A stretch of DNA of 64,000 nt from Diphasiastrum complanatum. Lineage: Eukaryota > Streptophyta > Lycopodiopsida > Lycopodiales > Lycopodiaceae. The notes beneath the pieces are model-generated. The model did not search any database. It was not told the origin of the DNA and saw only the letters and a program-made list of their open reading frames with translations. Location of the stretch: positions 32,138,299 to 32,202,298 of the forward strand of contig CM055113.1 of the NCBI GenBank assembly GCA_029204225.1. Reading direction: 5' to 3'. A program made the position numbers and the translations under genes. This document shows, in pieces, positions 10,959 to 23,645 of this stretch (position 1 is its first letter; each line of letters starts with the position of its first letter).

Positions 10959-11165
10959 TTGAGGATGAGCTCATGGCAGATGTAGAAGGGCAAAAGATAG
11001 AGGAACTATTGGTGTTGGAGGTGAATAAGGTTCTGCTAATTGCAGAGCTAGAAAGGATGGCGTTTGGTGTTGTTACGGTCACTAGGACTTGGTGTTTCAG
11101 CAAAGTTGGGAGTGTTGAGAAGGCTTTAAATTGGATGTTAGACTCTGAGGATCATCTTGAATTTT
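10959..11165 (+). pseudogene. UBA-domain gene relic interrupted by TE-A
   Basis: The frame reads EDELMADVEGQK and then AELERMAFGVVTVTRTWCFS and VGSVEKALNWMLDSEDHLE. The spacing of LERM-F, TR, S, SVE-A-NW and the acidic end matches plant ubiquitin-associated domains of the type LEEMGF...ATRAL...SLE-AVNW...HEND. UBA domains bind ubiquitin. The glycine of MGF is alanine here, the N-terminal part lies beyond TE-A at 4,740-5,042, and no further exon was found downstream because a repeat begins at about 11,163. It may be a gene fragment already dead before TE-A landed. Confidence 0.55.
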
Positions 11166-11435
11166 TTCTCTTAAGCAGTATCTTGTTGTATAAGAAAACA
11201 CGTTGGAATTACTCAGACTACAGCAATTTTGGAGCTCTATCTCCTGTGCTTCTTGGAATGATCAGAGGGAGATTGAGAGAGCTTGTATATCGTGTCTGTA
11301 TCCTTTGGCTGTTTTCTTTATGTTTGATGACTACCAACAGACTGTCTTGTCTGCATAGATTGAATCTGTTTGTGAATGCTAGTCTGATATCAACAAGTAG
11401 ACAAATTAAAGCTTCAATATGGGAAGTAATGACAG
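11163..11435 (+). repeat. ~270-bp dispersed repeat, second copy at 55,866-56,130
   Basis: The inverted copy shares long identical stretches such as GGAGCTCTATCTCC and TTGTCTGCATAGATTGAATC (here near 11,231 and 11,345). Homology ends at GGGAAGTAATGACA, exactly where the MITE starts. One copy abuts the UBA relic and the other a TE-A pol fragment, so this is probably an LTR or other transposon end. The open frame across it is conserved only as DNA. Confidence 0.75.
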
Positions 11436-11805
11436 CATAGTTGCATATAATACGTATTTTATAATAAAATACCATATAATTGACGTATTATATTAATATG
11501 TGTAATACAACGTATTATACCACTTTGATTACAATATTTTGATTTTCAATAGTTTTATTCAAGAATAAAAATGAAAATATTTTATCTTAGTGTTCATCCC
11601 TTCAAACGTAAACATATGAACAAAATTCTGAAGAACATTATAGATCGCACATGAAATATTTGATAAAAACTTGTCAATTGTCAAAAGGTGAAGGTAGGAC
11701 TATTTATTATTTTGAACTAGCCCTACGTATTTTTCAGCCAAAAACGTATAATACACGTATTTCATGGCACCATATTATACGCTTGTATTATACGATGCAA
11801 CTATG
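11436..11805. mobile_element. MITE with ~20-bp terminal inverted repeats
   Basis: The left end CATAGTTGCATATAATACG and the right end CGTATTATACGATGCAACTATG are imperfect inverted repeats. The ~370-bp interior is AT-rich and contains many ACGTATTATA-like motifs in both orientations, with no coding potential. A target duplication was not found, because the left flank is a dispersed repeat and the right flank is the broken gene copy B, so the insertion site seems rearranged. Confidence 0.7.
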
Positions 11806-11806
11806 G

Positions 11807-11838
11807 ATAAAGGTACCTTTTGCTTGGTCTTGTGCCAT
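11807..11838 (-). pseudogene. MAQDQ family copy B, only the first ~10 codons
   Basis: The minus strand has the conserved ATG (11,836-11,838) and codons MAQDQ, followed by AKGTF where the other copies read VSKKYLYQ; a short deletion has also occurred. Homology to the family stops at the MITE end. The 5' region to about 12,010, including the CTATAAA element at 11,998-12,004 and the GTGAGTGAGT tract, is preserved. The gene is dead. Confidence 0.85.
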
Positions 11839-12279
11839 GCTTGAAATTAAAGCTGAATGGGTTTGAGGGATGAGCTTGAAGCGAGAGTAGTAGCAGTACC
11901 GACAACTCCTGAGAGACCAGCGAGTACTGAGTAAGTGAGTGAGAGAGTTGTCACTCCTGAGATGAGACGAGTGAGTGAATGAGTGAGTGAGATCAGGCTA
12001 TAAACCGCAAGAAAGTAGCTCCTACGAGAAGAAGAATAAGCTTTTGAGAAAGATGCTGCATGATGGATAAAGAAGAATAAATTTCAATTAAAATATGTTT
12101 TTAAAATTAGATGCTACACGATTCACGAAGAAGCCATAAACTTTATTTAGGAAGATATACTTTTGAAAAAAATTAGATGCCACACTAACCAGAATAAACT
12201 TTAAACTTTATTAAGTAAGATGTACATTCTTGGAAGAAAGTAGATGCTAGATGAAAATCACAGGCTTTAACTGGCAGAG

Positions 12280-13780
<1,501 letters not shown>

Positions 13781-14142
13781 TGACTGCAAAATCAAAGTTT
13801 TGATGTTCTACGAGTAAATTTTTCGAGAGTTTCACGAGTTTATTTTCTCCACAATTCAACAAAAAAGTAGCATATGGTGTGCTACTCTTTTCATGCCACT
13901 ACATGATTTTTTATGAAGAAGAATCGTGGATTGGTAGATAGTTAGAAATTTGACTATTTATCAAATCTTAAATACTTCTATCACAAGATACTTTGCAACT
14001 CTTTAAATACAGATTTATTTTTATTATGAAAAAATGTTCATGAAGCTATAAAAGCTAGCATGTTGGCATGTTGGTCTACAAAAGAATGTAACTGTTTTAT
14101 AAAACTGATAGATAAAATGGATTCTTTTTTGAAAGACATCGA

Positions 14143-14570
14143 CTACCACACCGATGTGCTATCAAATTGGATCCACAAAAGAAAGCTTGATTTTTTATTT
14201 TTTAAATTAAAAAAACTATAAAATATTTTTTCTTCTCCTTGTGCATGCATCTTCTTGAAACACTTGGATGCAAAGGACCCCTTCTTAGATTTATCCTTCT
14301 TACCCTTCTTTGAGCTTGATTGGCGTTCTTCATCCTTTGATGGATCACCTCCTTGTTGCTTGTTGGATTTTTTTTCCTTTTCACTTGCCTTTGATGGAGA
14401 AGTTTGCCTGCTCATCACCCTTGTGCAAGAAAAATGAATCCATCCTAGCTCTGGCATGTTGGATCGTACTCTTCTGGGCTATGAGAATACTTTGGAGCTT
14501 CTCAATGGATGGAAGGAATTCTTAATAGCAAAACTTAAACAAGATTGGAGTACTCATCTCCCAATCCATT
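14143..14570 (-). pseudogene. Ty1/copia gag fragment (inverted copy of 37,170-37,698)
   Basis: The minus strand encodes RARMDSFSLHKG-like sequence followed by the lysine-rich tail KGKKDKSKKG and FASKCFKKMHAQGE. The better copy at 37 kb shows the gag signature ILHVILNGLGDKYSNLV. Frames are shifted relative to that copy, and no zinc knuckle survives. Confidence 0.7.
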
Positions 14571-15061
14571 CAAGATGACATGGAGAATCTCACTCTCCTT
14601 TATCTTATCACTGATGATCTAAGGAAAAGTCGATTAGCCTATCAAAAAACAGGCCATTCCCAAAGTGACCTTGAGAATTGAGGACTTGGCCTTTCAAAGT
14701 CGACTACTACCTTTTGAGAAGTGGAAAGGAGGTTAAATGTGTGTGACTCATTACAAGTGCCAACGTGTCATTTCAAACTGAAAAATGAAGAAAAGAAAAA
14801 AGTGTGATCTTTCTTTTTACATTAAAAATGGTATCAGAGCCTATCTAAGTGTTTGACGTCTTTATCATCCAAAGTTTTCAATTTTTCATGAAAATCTAGA
14901 TCTAAAAGAAATTTTTTTGGTTTTTTACAAGTTTACAGAATTTTGTGGCCAACTTAAAAATTTGTAACTTGCTCAATACTGAATGGAATTTAAAAAAGAT
15001 TATATGGCTAGAAAGCCCTTTCAATGCTCTACAATAGTATCTATTCAAATTGAATTACAAA
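14571..15061 (+). repeat. Retroelement mosaic block with tRNA-iMet primer-binding site (copy 2)
   Basis: Near-identical to 1-490. TGGTATCAGAGC is at 14,829-14,840. Unlike copy 1, the leader continues past AATTGAATTACAA into AGAATGAAATGC, which shows where copy 1 was joined to gene A. Confidence 0.9.
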
Positions 15062-15370
15062 GAATGAAATGCTGGGCAGAAATTAAATAAAAAAGAGCAA
15101 AAAAATAAAAAAACAAAAAATACAATCACCACTCATGTTTTGAACGTTTTTGGACGTGGCTCTCACAAATCACATCCATAATGCAAAGCTAACCGTAGCA
15201 TGCGAAGATCAAGATGCCTAATGCATTCTATCCACAAAATATGAAAAGAAAATGCTAACAAGCAAGATGAGAGTGCATTGCTCCCCAACAATGGTGTCAA
15301 AATTGTAGGGGGTTTATTTCCTAGCCTATCCTCAACCCAAGATCCAAGCAATCTAGCATCAAGGAGATGA
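15062..15370 (-). repeat. LTR end and tRNA-Asp-type primer-binding site (minus strand)
   Basis: The minus strand reads an LTR end (CCCCCTACA), then TTTTGACACC plus ATTGTTGGGGA at about 15,282-15,301. This resembles the plant tRNA-Asp primer site TGGCGCCGTTGCCGGGGA, with degeneration. The block is the inverse of 36,477-36,780, where the site is better preserved. Confidence 0.7.
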
Positions 15371-18300
15371 AGTTAGTTGTCACTAAGATAGTTGTGTTTT
15401 GGATAGATCGTCACTTGTATCATATTTTTTTTAGTCCTAGACGTTTTGGAAAAAAAAAATAGTTGTTCAGAATTCACTAGTTAGAACTACTTCTGGGTAT
15501 ATCACATCTCCTCGATGTTCAAAGTTTTTCTTGATCAACTTAGAAATAGACGTCTTTGATTACTTCTATAATCTTTTGAAAAAAAAAAATTTTGTTCAAA
15601 TAATGGAGTTGTTCTAGAAATCGAGTAGGATTAGAAATGTTCAATTAGTCCCAATCTTTGAAAAAAAAAAAAAACGGAAATTTTCTGACCAAACAACTTC
15701 TAGGGAGTTGTCTTATGCAAATAGGAAGTTGGGATGTCAAAGTCACTAGAAGAGCAACTTCAAACACTCTTTTAATATGTACACTCCAGATGAGGTCTAT
15801 CAAATGCATTCACGACAATCGATACTTTAGACACTATTATGAGGAAATGCATTCATGTTTTTACAACATACACTCCTGAATTGCATATGCATGCCACCTT
15901 ATGCACGGGTCTGACAGTGGGCATTTTTCTAAAATTGTTGGGAGTGGGTGCATAAAGCCAATTAGGATCACTGGTGGGTTGGATTGCAGAAATTTCAAAG
16001 AACAAATCAAATCTAAAAGCTGAAAGATCGTGAAGTAGATATTGAAAGAACCACTTGGAAATTGTTGCCGAGTGTCCAAGTAAAAGCTTATTGAAAGCAT
16101 AAGACCAGAGACTCTGGATCCTTGGTGTGGGGCCCACACACCCTAGTGGATATCGCCATGTTAGGCGATTTTTTGTCATAATAAAATCGGACTTGAATTA
16201 TGACCATTTTTAAATTTTTATGATAAAATCGGGTTAAAATGGCCGATTATTGTAAGTTATTGTATGTACTGTATTTATAATTTGGGCATCTGGCCTACTC
16301 AATAATGGCCAAAGTAGAATTTTTAAATTTATGTGACTACTTTTCCAGTAAATTATAAGCATGTAAACAACACTTTCAATGTACTTATGACATTCAATTG
16401 ATAAAAGACCACAGTACATTTTGATTCCACTTGTCGACTAGGGAAATCTCAATCACGAGGCATAGCATCAATAGCAGCATCGCTATCGAACACTTCAAAT
16501 ACATTGACAATGGAAATAAAACCAGCAATATGAGTAGAACCATCAACAAGGTGTTTCATGCAGGTTATTTTCTACAAAATGGTCACCAACACAGTACACA
16601 CATAGGAAATTTGGACAGTGACAGTAAAAAATTTCATCTCCATCAATAACATCGAGTTTTGAGGTTCTACCTAGACATCAAGCAAAATCCCAGTATGCAC
16701 GTATTATATCACTAAGAGTGGATGCAGTTGGCATGTGTAATCCATTGGTATTGAAAGTGAACTCTTTGAGATCAACACACTTCAATGTCGACACTGCCAT
16801 GCATAAAAGGATGATTACATATTTTCCAACTAAGGCCCTGTGTGTAAATAAGCACTTAGAGATAATAGATGCATAGGTAATTGATTTTGTGTAATGAAAA
16901 TTGCAATTTATAACTTATATTTAAATTGAAACTGACGTTTACAATTTTGGTTATCAGTCTTCCCAGCAAGTTGACGCTTTTTGTTGTGGCTAGTATGTTA
17001 TAAAAAATGTAAAATGCCTTATGGAGTGGTATATTACTCAAGGTGAAAGTGTCGATATACACAAGGTAATTTGAATTTGGATGCTTAATGATTTTATTTG
17101 AATTTGTCATTCATTTGAATTATTTTTCAATTTTCTATTCGACTAACTTATGTATTGATAATTTGCAAATCATCTGTTCGAAATTCACGCAAAATGAAAT
17201 ATTTGAATTTCGACAAGATATGATTAAGATTTTCATGAGTAATGCAACATTGGTCAAATTGGAGCACAAAGTTGAGGACCTTAAACTGAAATGTTGAAAG
17301 GCCAATATCAATATATATGATAAAAAAATGTACTTGTAAAAATCTACATTCAATGTATATAAATGATGGCCTTTCTTGGTCTTTCGATATTTGAACTCTT
17401 GTTGTTATTTCGATTTTTTTTTCTGTCAAATGTAATTGTATCTTGTACATCTTCAATTACATTTTTCTTGAACCTACACATCAAAACAATGTAATTACAT
17501 TTCCTAATGGATAATGTGAGCTTACACAATGTCAAATATTTACAAAAGCTAAGAAGCTACATTTGATAAGTTGAGTTAAGCTTGCCAATATTTAGAGATT
17601 TTTATTTATCCAAGCTTTATTTTGTTTTGACAATTTCTATGCTTGACATTAAATCTCTACGTGGTATATGGTCCTTTTGTCTTGCTCTAGCCTGAACATT
17701 GTAAATATTCTATCAATAAATCATTGTTATTAAATAGTAGAGTAGTCAATTACATAGTAGACTATTTAAGTACAAATACATACCATTTGTCCATGTATTC
17801 AAAATAGTATAGTTTTCATGAAATTTGTAAAATCATAGGATCTAAATTTTGATCGTATGTATATTTGTTCATGATGGTTCATTTTAAAGTTTTGATCTAA
17901 TGCTCAAAACCAAAACATATATCTATTACATAAAACAAATTTTCACACATTTTTAAATTTTATTTTAAACTTATTATTCTCATATTATGTCAACACAATT
18001 TCCTATTGAGTGGATAATTGAAAGTATTTCTCCTAGGAAGATTCTATTTCAAAAATCACCATATAACAAATAAAAGTACATTTTTGCATAAAATTATTTT
18101 TCTAAGGGCGTGCTTTTTGACTGATTTTAAAAACTTGAGAATGCACATACCATGTTTTCAAAAAAAAATAAGTAAGAAACTATACAATTATGTCCATTGC
18201 AAATTTGCTATTTTCAAAAAACCCCACAATAAAAAAGCTGAACATAAAATGCATATAGATATTGGACTTTCCATTGAGAGTTTGTTATATGTACTTGTAT

Positions 18301-18740
18301 AACGCATTAAAACCATTAATATTTTGATTGTCATCTAAATATTTCAAGAATGCACTTTGCCAAGAAAAAGATATCTCAATACTTTATAATGATGTTTTTG
18401 TCTTTACTTCAATTCTTATCAAATATTAAATTTTGATTGAGTAATACAATATCCACATTCTATGTAATATCCAACAATTAACATTAGTAAATTCAATGTA
18501 TCCAAACAAAAGTTTGCATCACAAATTAATTTATCTAAACTCACAATGATAGTCCTTAAAACTGAAATATTTATAACTTTAAGTATAACTCCATGAAGCA
18601 TAATATCCCACGTACATCTTTGTGAATCTCACAAAACTTAAGCTTGATTTGAAAAAAAGGCACTTGCTAGTAAAATAGAAGTATGCATATAAATCAAAGG
18701 TGCCTAACAATAACATATATGTCTACCAAACAATCAATAT
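15371..18740. other. AT-rich intergenic region with unassigned coding-like scraps
   Basis: No named gene was recognised. On the minus strand at 16,670-16,850 a stretch reads as MAVSTLKCVDLKEFTF followed by NGLHMPTASTLSDIIRAYW, and at 16,440-16,560 as DGSTHIAGFISIVNVFEVF. Both look like old coding sequence of one gene but I cannot assign it. The rest, especially 17,000-18,700, is very AT-rich and featureless apart from A/T homopolymers. Confidence 0.4.
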
Positions 18741-18753
18741 AACCTTAAAAGTA

Positions 18754-19390
18754 TCAAGCAATATCCAACAACATATCAGGTAATGCCTTCTCGGCTAATT
18801 GTGAGGCTTGTCCCTCTTCAAGGACATCACTAGCCCTCTCATTGTAATCTTGAGGAGGATCAAGAATATCATCTCTCAAACTAACTAGCTCCCCTTTTTC
18901 ATATAGAAGTGGGGGAACAGGTTCTGATGAGGCACTTTGGAACCCAACTTTGTGATCATCATCTGGAAGTTCTCGAATAGCAGCCACTCTCATCTCAACG
19001 CAAGTCGCCTGGGCTTCATCCATGTCAACAACTATACAATTTCTGTTTTTCTTGAATGCACAACATGTGGTAGTACCTACATTTGAATGTAAATAAAAGC
19101 ATAAGTTATTCACCTTATACAAAATTAAATTGTAAAGTTAATAATGAAAACTAATTGTTAGCAAAGAAAACACATCTTAATATCTGTTCTTGCAAACATA
19201 TCCAAAACCCAATCATCCTCATTCAAGAACATATCAATTAATTTGTTGATTAATCTCTGAGGCTTTTGGTAAGGGTTTACCAAAGAGCTCTCACCCTCGA
19301 AATGCCTCAATTTACGAGTCACAACGGACAAGAAATAACGTTACTGCATTGTTCATTGCAATGAATTCATAATCTCTTTTTTTCATGCGT
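18754..19390 (-). pseudogene. DNA amino-methyltransferase (N6_N4_Mtase type) C-terminal relic
   Basis: An upstream exon (about 19,184-19,330 on the minus strand) reads FEGESSLVNPYQKPQRLINK followed by LIDMFLNEDDWVLDMFA. The next exon starts at about 19,078 after a TTTACATTCAAATGTAG acceptor and reads TTTCCAFKKNRNCIVVDMDE. Spliced, the pair forms motif I, VLD-FAGTGTT, and the acidic motif II typical of amino-methyltransferases that modify adenine N6 or cytosine N4, preceded by the family's usual KP-x-RLI-KLI helix. The exon continues through an acidic tail to a stop at 18,754. Two G-to-A changes break it: the motif I glycine is arginine (19,188-19,190) and the donor GT is AT (19,182-19,183). 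The catalytic DPPY/SPPW region was not found upstream. Related plant enzymes are known from liverworts; kinship is inferred. Confidence 0.65.
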
Positions 19391-20368
19391 ATCAAAGTAG
19401 CCCACCGTCATCATTTGTTGTGTGGTATGTGCACTACCAGGTATACAATTGATTCAGTTTTTGAGCACTTCAATCTGTGTTTTGGAAGTGAATTTAGATT
19501 TTCTTGATCCACTTAAGTTGTCAATTACTTCATTAGGAGCACTTTTCTAATAACAACGGTTTCAATTAGAGGTAATGATGGTTTTACGATTTTTTCGTTT
19601 TTACATAACAGTGGGTTATGGAATTTGTTTGCTGTTTTTGTTTTTTGTGGAACCGGTTTTGTATCAAAATCGGTGAGAATGGCAAGAATAGATGCAAAAA
19701 ATAGAGTAACCACTTGTTGTGAGTGTTGTTGGATTATTCACAAGTTTTGCATGATGATTCTTTATGGAGTTGCAGGTTTTTGTTGCGTTTTCCAGCAAAC
19801 TAATGGTAGTTTGTAGGCTAATGAGCCAGTAAGACCATTATTGTAATGGTGATTGCTTATGCATTTGTAAAAACAAACTGAAGATTAAGAATTTCTTATT
19901 GCAAAAACAGTAGTAGAAACTGATTTTTGCATGAAAAGTATGGTTAACGAATTGTAAAACTTTTGTTTACTACAAAAAACAAGGCTCAGGCTTTAGGAGA
20001 TTTGAACATCTCTAAATGTGCCCTAAAAGTATAGGTAATCTGCTAACAACAACAGACGTAAAAGCCTAAAGGCTTCCTGCATTCAAAAAACATTTGAAAC
20101 TGTGTAAATCGCAGATTTTGCTACAAGAAATGCGCCCTCCAGTGCTCATTAAACCTCCGAGGTTTTCTTTATGAAAAGAGGGAGAAGAAACACGTCTCCA
20201 GCTGCTTCCTTGGCTGCCATTGCTCTCTCTCTCTCTCTCTCTCTCTCTCATTCCTATCATGATTTGGAACCTCCTCCTTTCTCTATTCTGGTTCTGAAGT
20301 GGCCCGAGAATGGGAGGGAACTGGCGAAGCCCGAGGATACGAAAAAAACGCATGGTGTGAATATAGAC
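19391..20368. other. Intergenic, no recognised gene
   Basis: No domain was recognised. It may contain more 5' exons of the methyltransferase relic on the minus strand. A short (CT)n run lies at 20,222-20,249. The right limit is the start of an inverted repeat arm. Confidence 0.4.
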
Positions 20369-21645
20369 TAAGTTTTTTTGTAAAACTTATTGTTTAATGC
20401 GTGATTGGTAGGAAGTTGAGGAACTAGGCTGGGATGGTTTTTTCTATGAGTTTTTTTTCCATAAGCATATTTTCTTAGTCATTTTTAGACTAGTAAAGCG
20501 GCAATACAGTTAATATTTCCATGAGTGGTAACAGGCTTACAAAATGGTGTTAATTAGATTTCGACGCATTGACATGTTTTTTTAAGAACTGTTATTGCTT
20601 AAAACTTTATTTGAAAATTCATTGGTGTAATTGGTAAAACAAAAGCACATACGTCTACTAGAACCGTGTTTTTTCTAGACAATGCTTTATTAAAGAACAA
20701 TTATACCCATTATGAATGGGTTAATTAAACGTAAAATTTTAATTTTCAAGTAAATGGATAGAGATGGAAGTTCCGGTGAGGTTGGACACTGCAATTCACC
20801 AAGATCACTCGTTAATGATGACACCCTAAATTTTGGCGAGCTTTTGCAAACTTTGTGCAAGGTAGTTTTAGAACTTCATTTGAGTAATTAACAGTGTAAC
20901 ATACAAATGCAAAATCTTTTTTAACCAATTATAAGTTGTTAACTCTAACAACTTGGGCTTCTCACCCGAAATATGTTCCACCAATAAAAAGCTTAAAAGC
21001 TCGGCAGTTGTAGAAGATTGGGTAAACCGTTGGATGATCTATTTTAGCTTACACAGCGTCCCAAAGGAAAAGCAGATATCTTGTCAGTTTTGTTGTTTCT
21101 TGACGACAAAGCCTCCTTGTGGTAAAGGTCCTACCTATGAAACCAGTGATTTAAGTTGGATTCCTAGTGGAATTCCATAAGGCTTTAGTCACAATTCACG
21201 ATTCTGATTGAAAATTTGCTTTATTAACTATAAATTGGACAACCAAGAATGGGACACTCATGTCCAGAAATTCTTGGATTCTCTTGTCCAAGGTGCCATT
21301 TTTTCCAAAAAAGCGAGCATGGCAAGACGGTCTCGTCACCTAAGATGGAAAAAAATTTGAATCATAAGTTTATTCCCACTAATTTCTCAGTGAGTTGGAA
21401 TATGTACTTTGAAGTTGGAATGTAAAATTTCCGAGAACTTCAATAGTATTGAAGGTATTTGTTTCAATTGATTTATGTATTTTTTTATATATAAACTTTG
21501 GATTTTGAGAAACTGTGATCAAGAAATGGAAAGCCTTCATGGGGGGAGAACTTGTGTACAGATAACGTGATAAATGTAGAGATATGCTATGTAGTGAATC
21601 TTTGTGTGATCATAAACCTTTTGTAGAAACTTTTAAATCTTGTGG
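20369..21645 (+). repeat. Left arm of a 1.28-kb inverted repeat with gag-like coding sequence
   Basis: The arm is the inverse of 31,820-33,088 with only scattered differences. It contains two coding-like pieces. One is 20,754-20,861, starting with ATG (MDRDGSSGEVGH...ELLQTLCK) and ending at a GT donor-like site. The other is about 20,938-21,180, reading GFSPEICSTNKK, VVEDWVNRWMIYFSLHSVPK and ending WIPSGIP-stop. The second aligns with TE-A gag (FTPKIF...KK...VVLAWLDRWTSHFSMHDLP), so it derives from a Ty3/gypsy gag. The two pieces are in different frames; an intron with a phase-compatible acceptor was not found, so a frameshift is as likely. Confidence 0.7.
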
Positions 21646-21997
21646 ATCTACAAAGGGATTCCTTGGGCTAAGTTATTTGCATGCATAAACTAGTTGTGAA
21701 TACATAGATGAGAATTGTATAGAGACAATTTCTCACTGGGTTATAGTAATTTCTCATTAAGAATTGTCATTGACCAAAGTGGAATTAGAATCAGATTGAA
21801 TATGGTGTCTTGGATCCACATCTATACATTCAAATATTTTCTAAATCCGATACAACTAACTGAGTCAGAAGCGCTACTTCTAAGTTAGTTGTTTGAATCA
21901 ACAATATAACTTCTCTTATGGATATTATTGTTAAAATGTATTGCTTATAAGTCGCAACCTTTATGGATCAAGTTTGGATTCATTTAAAGGTTATGTG

Positions 21998-22400
21998 CAC
22001 TACAACACCCGCCACGATTTGCGACGTGTTTTGGGACGCGAATCGCGAGTTTAATTTTTTTTAATTCGTCGCGGACGTTGGAAAAACACGTCACTATAAG
22101 GTCTTCGAAATCCGATGTCCATAAAACACGTCGCAATACAACACTCATAAGTTGTCCGAATCTGAAAACACAAATCCCGGTCGATGGAGAGCAATCCAAC
22201 GTGGACATCGGATTGCGACGTCCGACGTGGACAATGCAATCCGACATCCAAAGACGTCGCTTTGTTATTCGACGTGGATGTTGCATTGAGATGTTCAAAA
22301 ACCTGTAGGATTCCGACGTATGTAGATCCAGAATGATCCATAAATTGTCCGACGCCCATCCGACGTCCATCCGATGTCTATCATTTAGATTTCTATATAT
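21998..22400 (+). mobile_element. CACTA-type transposon terminus (left)
   Basis: The sequence begins CACTACAACACCCGCCACGA and continues TTTGCGACGTG. It matches the reverse complement of 34,230-34,274 (CACTACAGCACTCATCATGA, TTTGCGACATG) over about 50 bases. CACTA termini are diagnostic of the En/Spm (CMC) superfamily. The following 350 bases contain many TCCGACGTCC-like motifs in both orientations, as expected of subterminal transposase-binding repeats. Flanking triplets GTG (left) and AAT (right of 34,274) do not match, so the two termini may not belong to a single insertion. Confidence 0.8.
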
Positions 22401-23204
22401 GATATTGATTGTTGTTTTGAAATCCAACATTGCACATGGTTTTAAATTCTTAGTTGGTTATTACATCAAGCAATGGCAATATAGCACAATCATTTGCAAT
22501 AATAATATTTTCATAATATCAATCAATGTATTACAAAATTGGTGCTTTAATGTCGCATGAGTCTTTCAACTAAAATTTATAAACCTAATCTACTCGTCGT
22601 CATCGTGATATCTAGTCTGCATGACACAAGCAAACAAACTACATTAATATTTAATGTTTGATCGTATTAAATTAAATAAAATTGACGTCAAAATAAATAC
22701 AAACCACATTTGTATGAATACAAAAACTAGTACTTACATTTGGAGGATGACCCTCGTTCTTTAGTTGTCAACTAATGCGTTGTATGATTCCCTGAAGGCA
22801 AATTTGTATTCCTCCTTAGTTGGCAGACGTCCATAGTCCACCAACTATCCATGCATTCAATTTAAGTTGAAACTAATTTAGGGCTACATTGGAGCAGCTA
22901 GTCATAATGCATATTAAAAAATAAAAGCATATGAAATCAAAGATAAACTATAAGAGTAGTGTAAGTTCACTTATTCCATAGTCCGCCAACTGTCCATGCA
23001 TTCAATTTCAATTACCATGCTTGCTTTTCCGCTCGAGCCCAACCTAGGATTGCCTAACCCATGCATCCTAGCGGTCGCAACATCATTCTGGTTCTTGTAT
23101 TTATCTGGTGTTTGTTCATCTGCTTTTACGATCCATCAACACTACAATCCACAACAAAGATAGCTTACTCTTTCTCTCTCTCTCTCTCCCTTTCTCTCTC
23201 ATAA
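22401..23204. other. Interior of the CACTA interval, unassigned coding-like scraps on the minus strand
   Basis: The minus strand near 22,775-22,850 reads VDYGRLPTKEEYKFAF and near 22,985-23,130 reads TPDKYKNQNDVATARMHG. These may be remains of a CACTA protein, but I cannot match them. A pyrimidine run of CT repeats is at 23,168-23,200. Confidence 0.3.
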
Positions 23205-23645
23205 AAAGTATAATAACAAGCAATCCCAATAACAATCAGATCCAACAATTAGCAAAATCTAAATAAAGCATGAGAGACGGAGGAAAAGTGATAGAGAGCA
23301 AGGACATTCATCAATCCATTTCACAAGAGAACCAATCTGCTTTATTGAAATGAGGAAATGAACATGTGTAGGAACTCGAGTTGGTCCCTTTTTAAAGTAG
23401 AGAGAAGGACCCTGGCCTCTGAATCCTATTGGCCCATTTCTACCTCCCTAATTATTCAAATTTAAAAAAGAGCAAGAACCATCCAAATTGGAGAGAAACC
23501 CAACTTTATTCACTAACTTGACATTTAGGCCCTGCGACATTAAAAGTCCCGCAAAAAGACCTAAAGTCCTTTTATCGACTTTCTAATTAATCAAATCTCT
23601 ATGTGATCATCGGGTTGGACTTACACACGCAGGGTGCCGGTACCT
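23205..23645 (-). repeat. Partial LTR of the tRNA-Asp-type element family (TE-B end)
   Basis: This is the inverse of about 35,880-36,340. Shared landmarks are GGGTTGGACTTACA / TGTAAGTCCAACCC, TTAGGCCCTGCGACATTAA and CCCAACTTTATTCACTAACTTG. It directly follows the truncated reverse transcriptase of TE-B on the minus strand, so it probably represents TE-B's own 3' LTR after deletion of RNase H and integrase. Confidence 0.65.

Noticed and set aside
11180..11440. Open frame conserved at 11,180-11,440 and 55,891-56,106 as a possible gene
   Set aside because: Both are copies of one dispersed DNA repeat, and conservation is explained by recent duplication.
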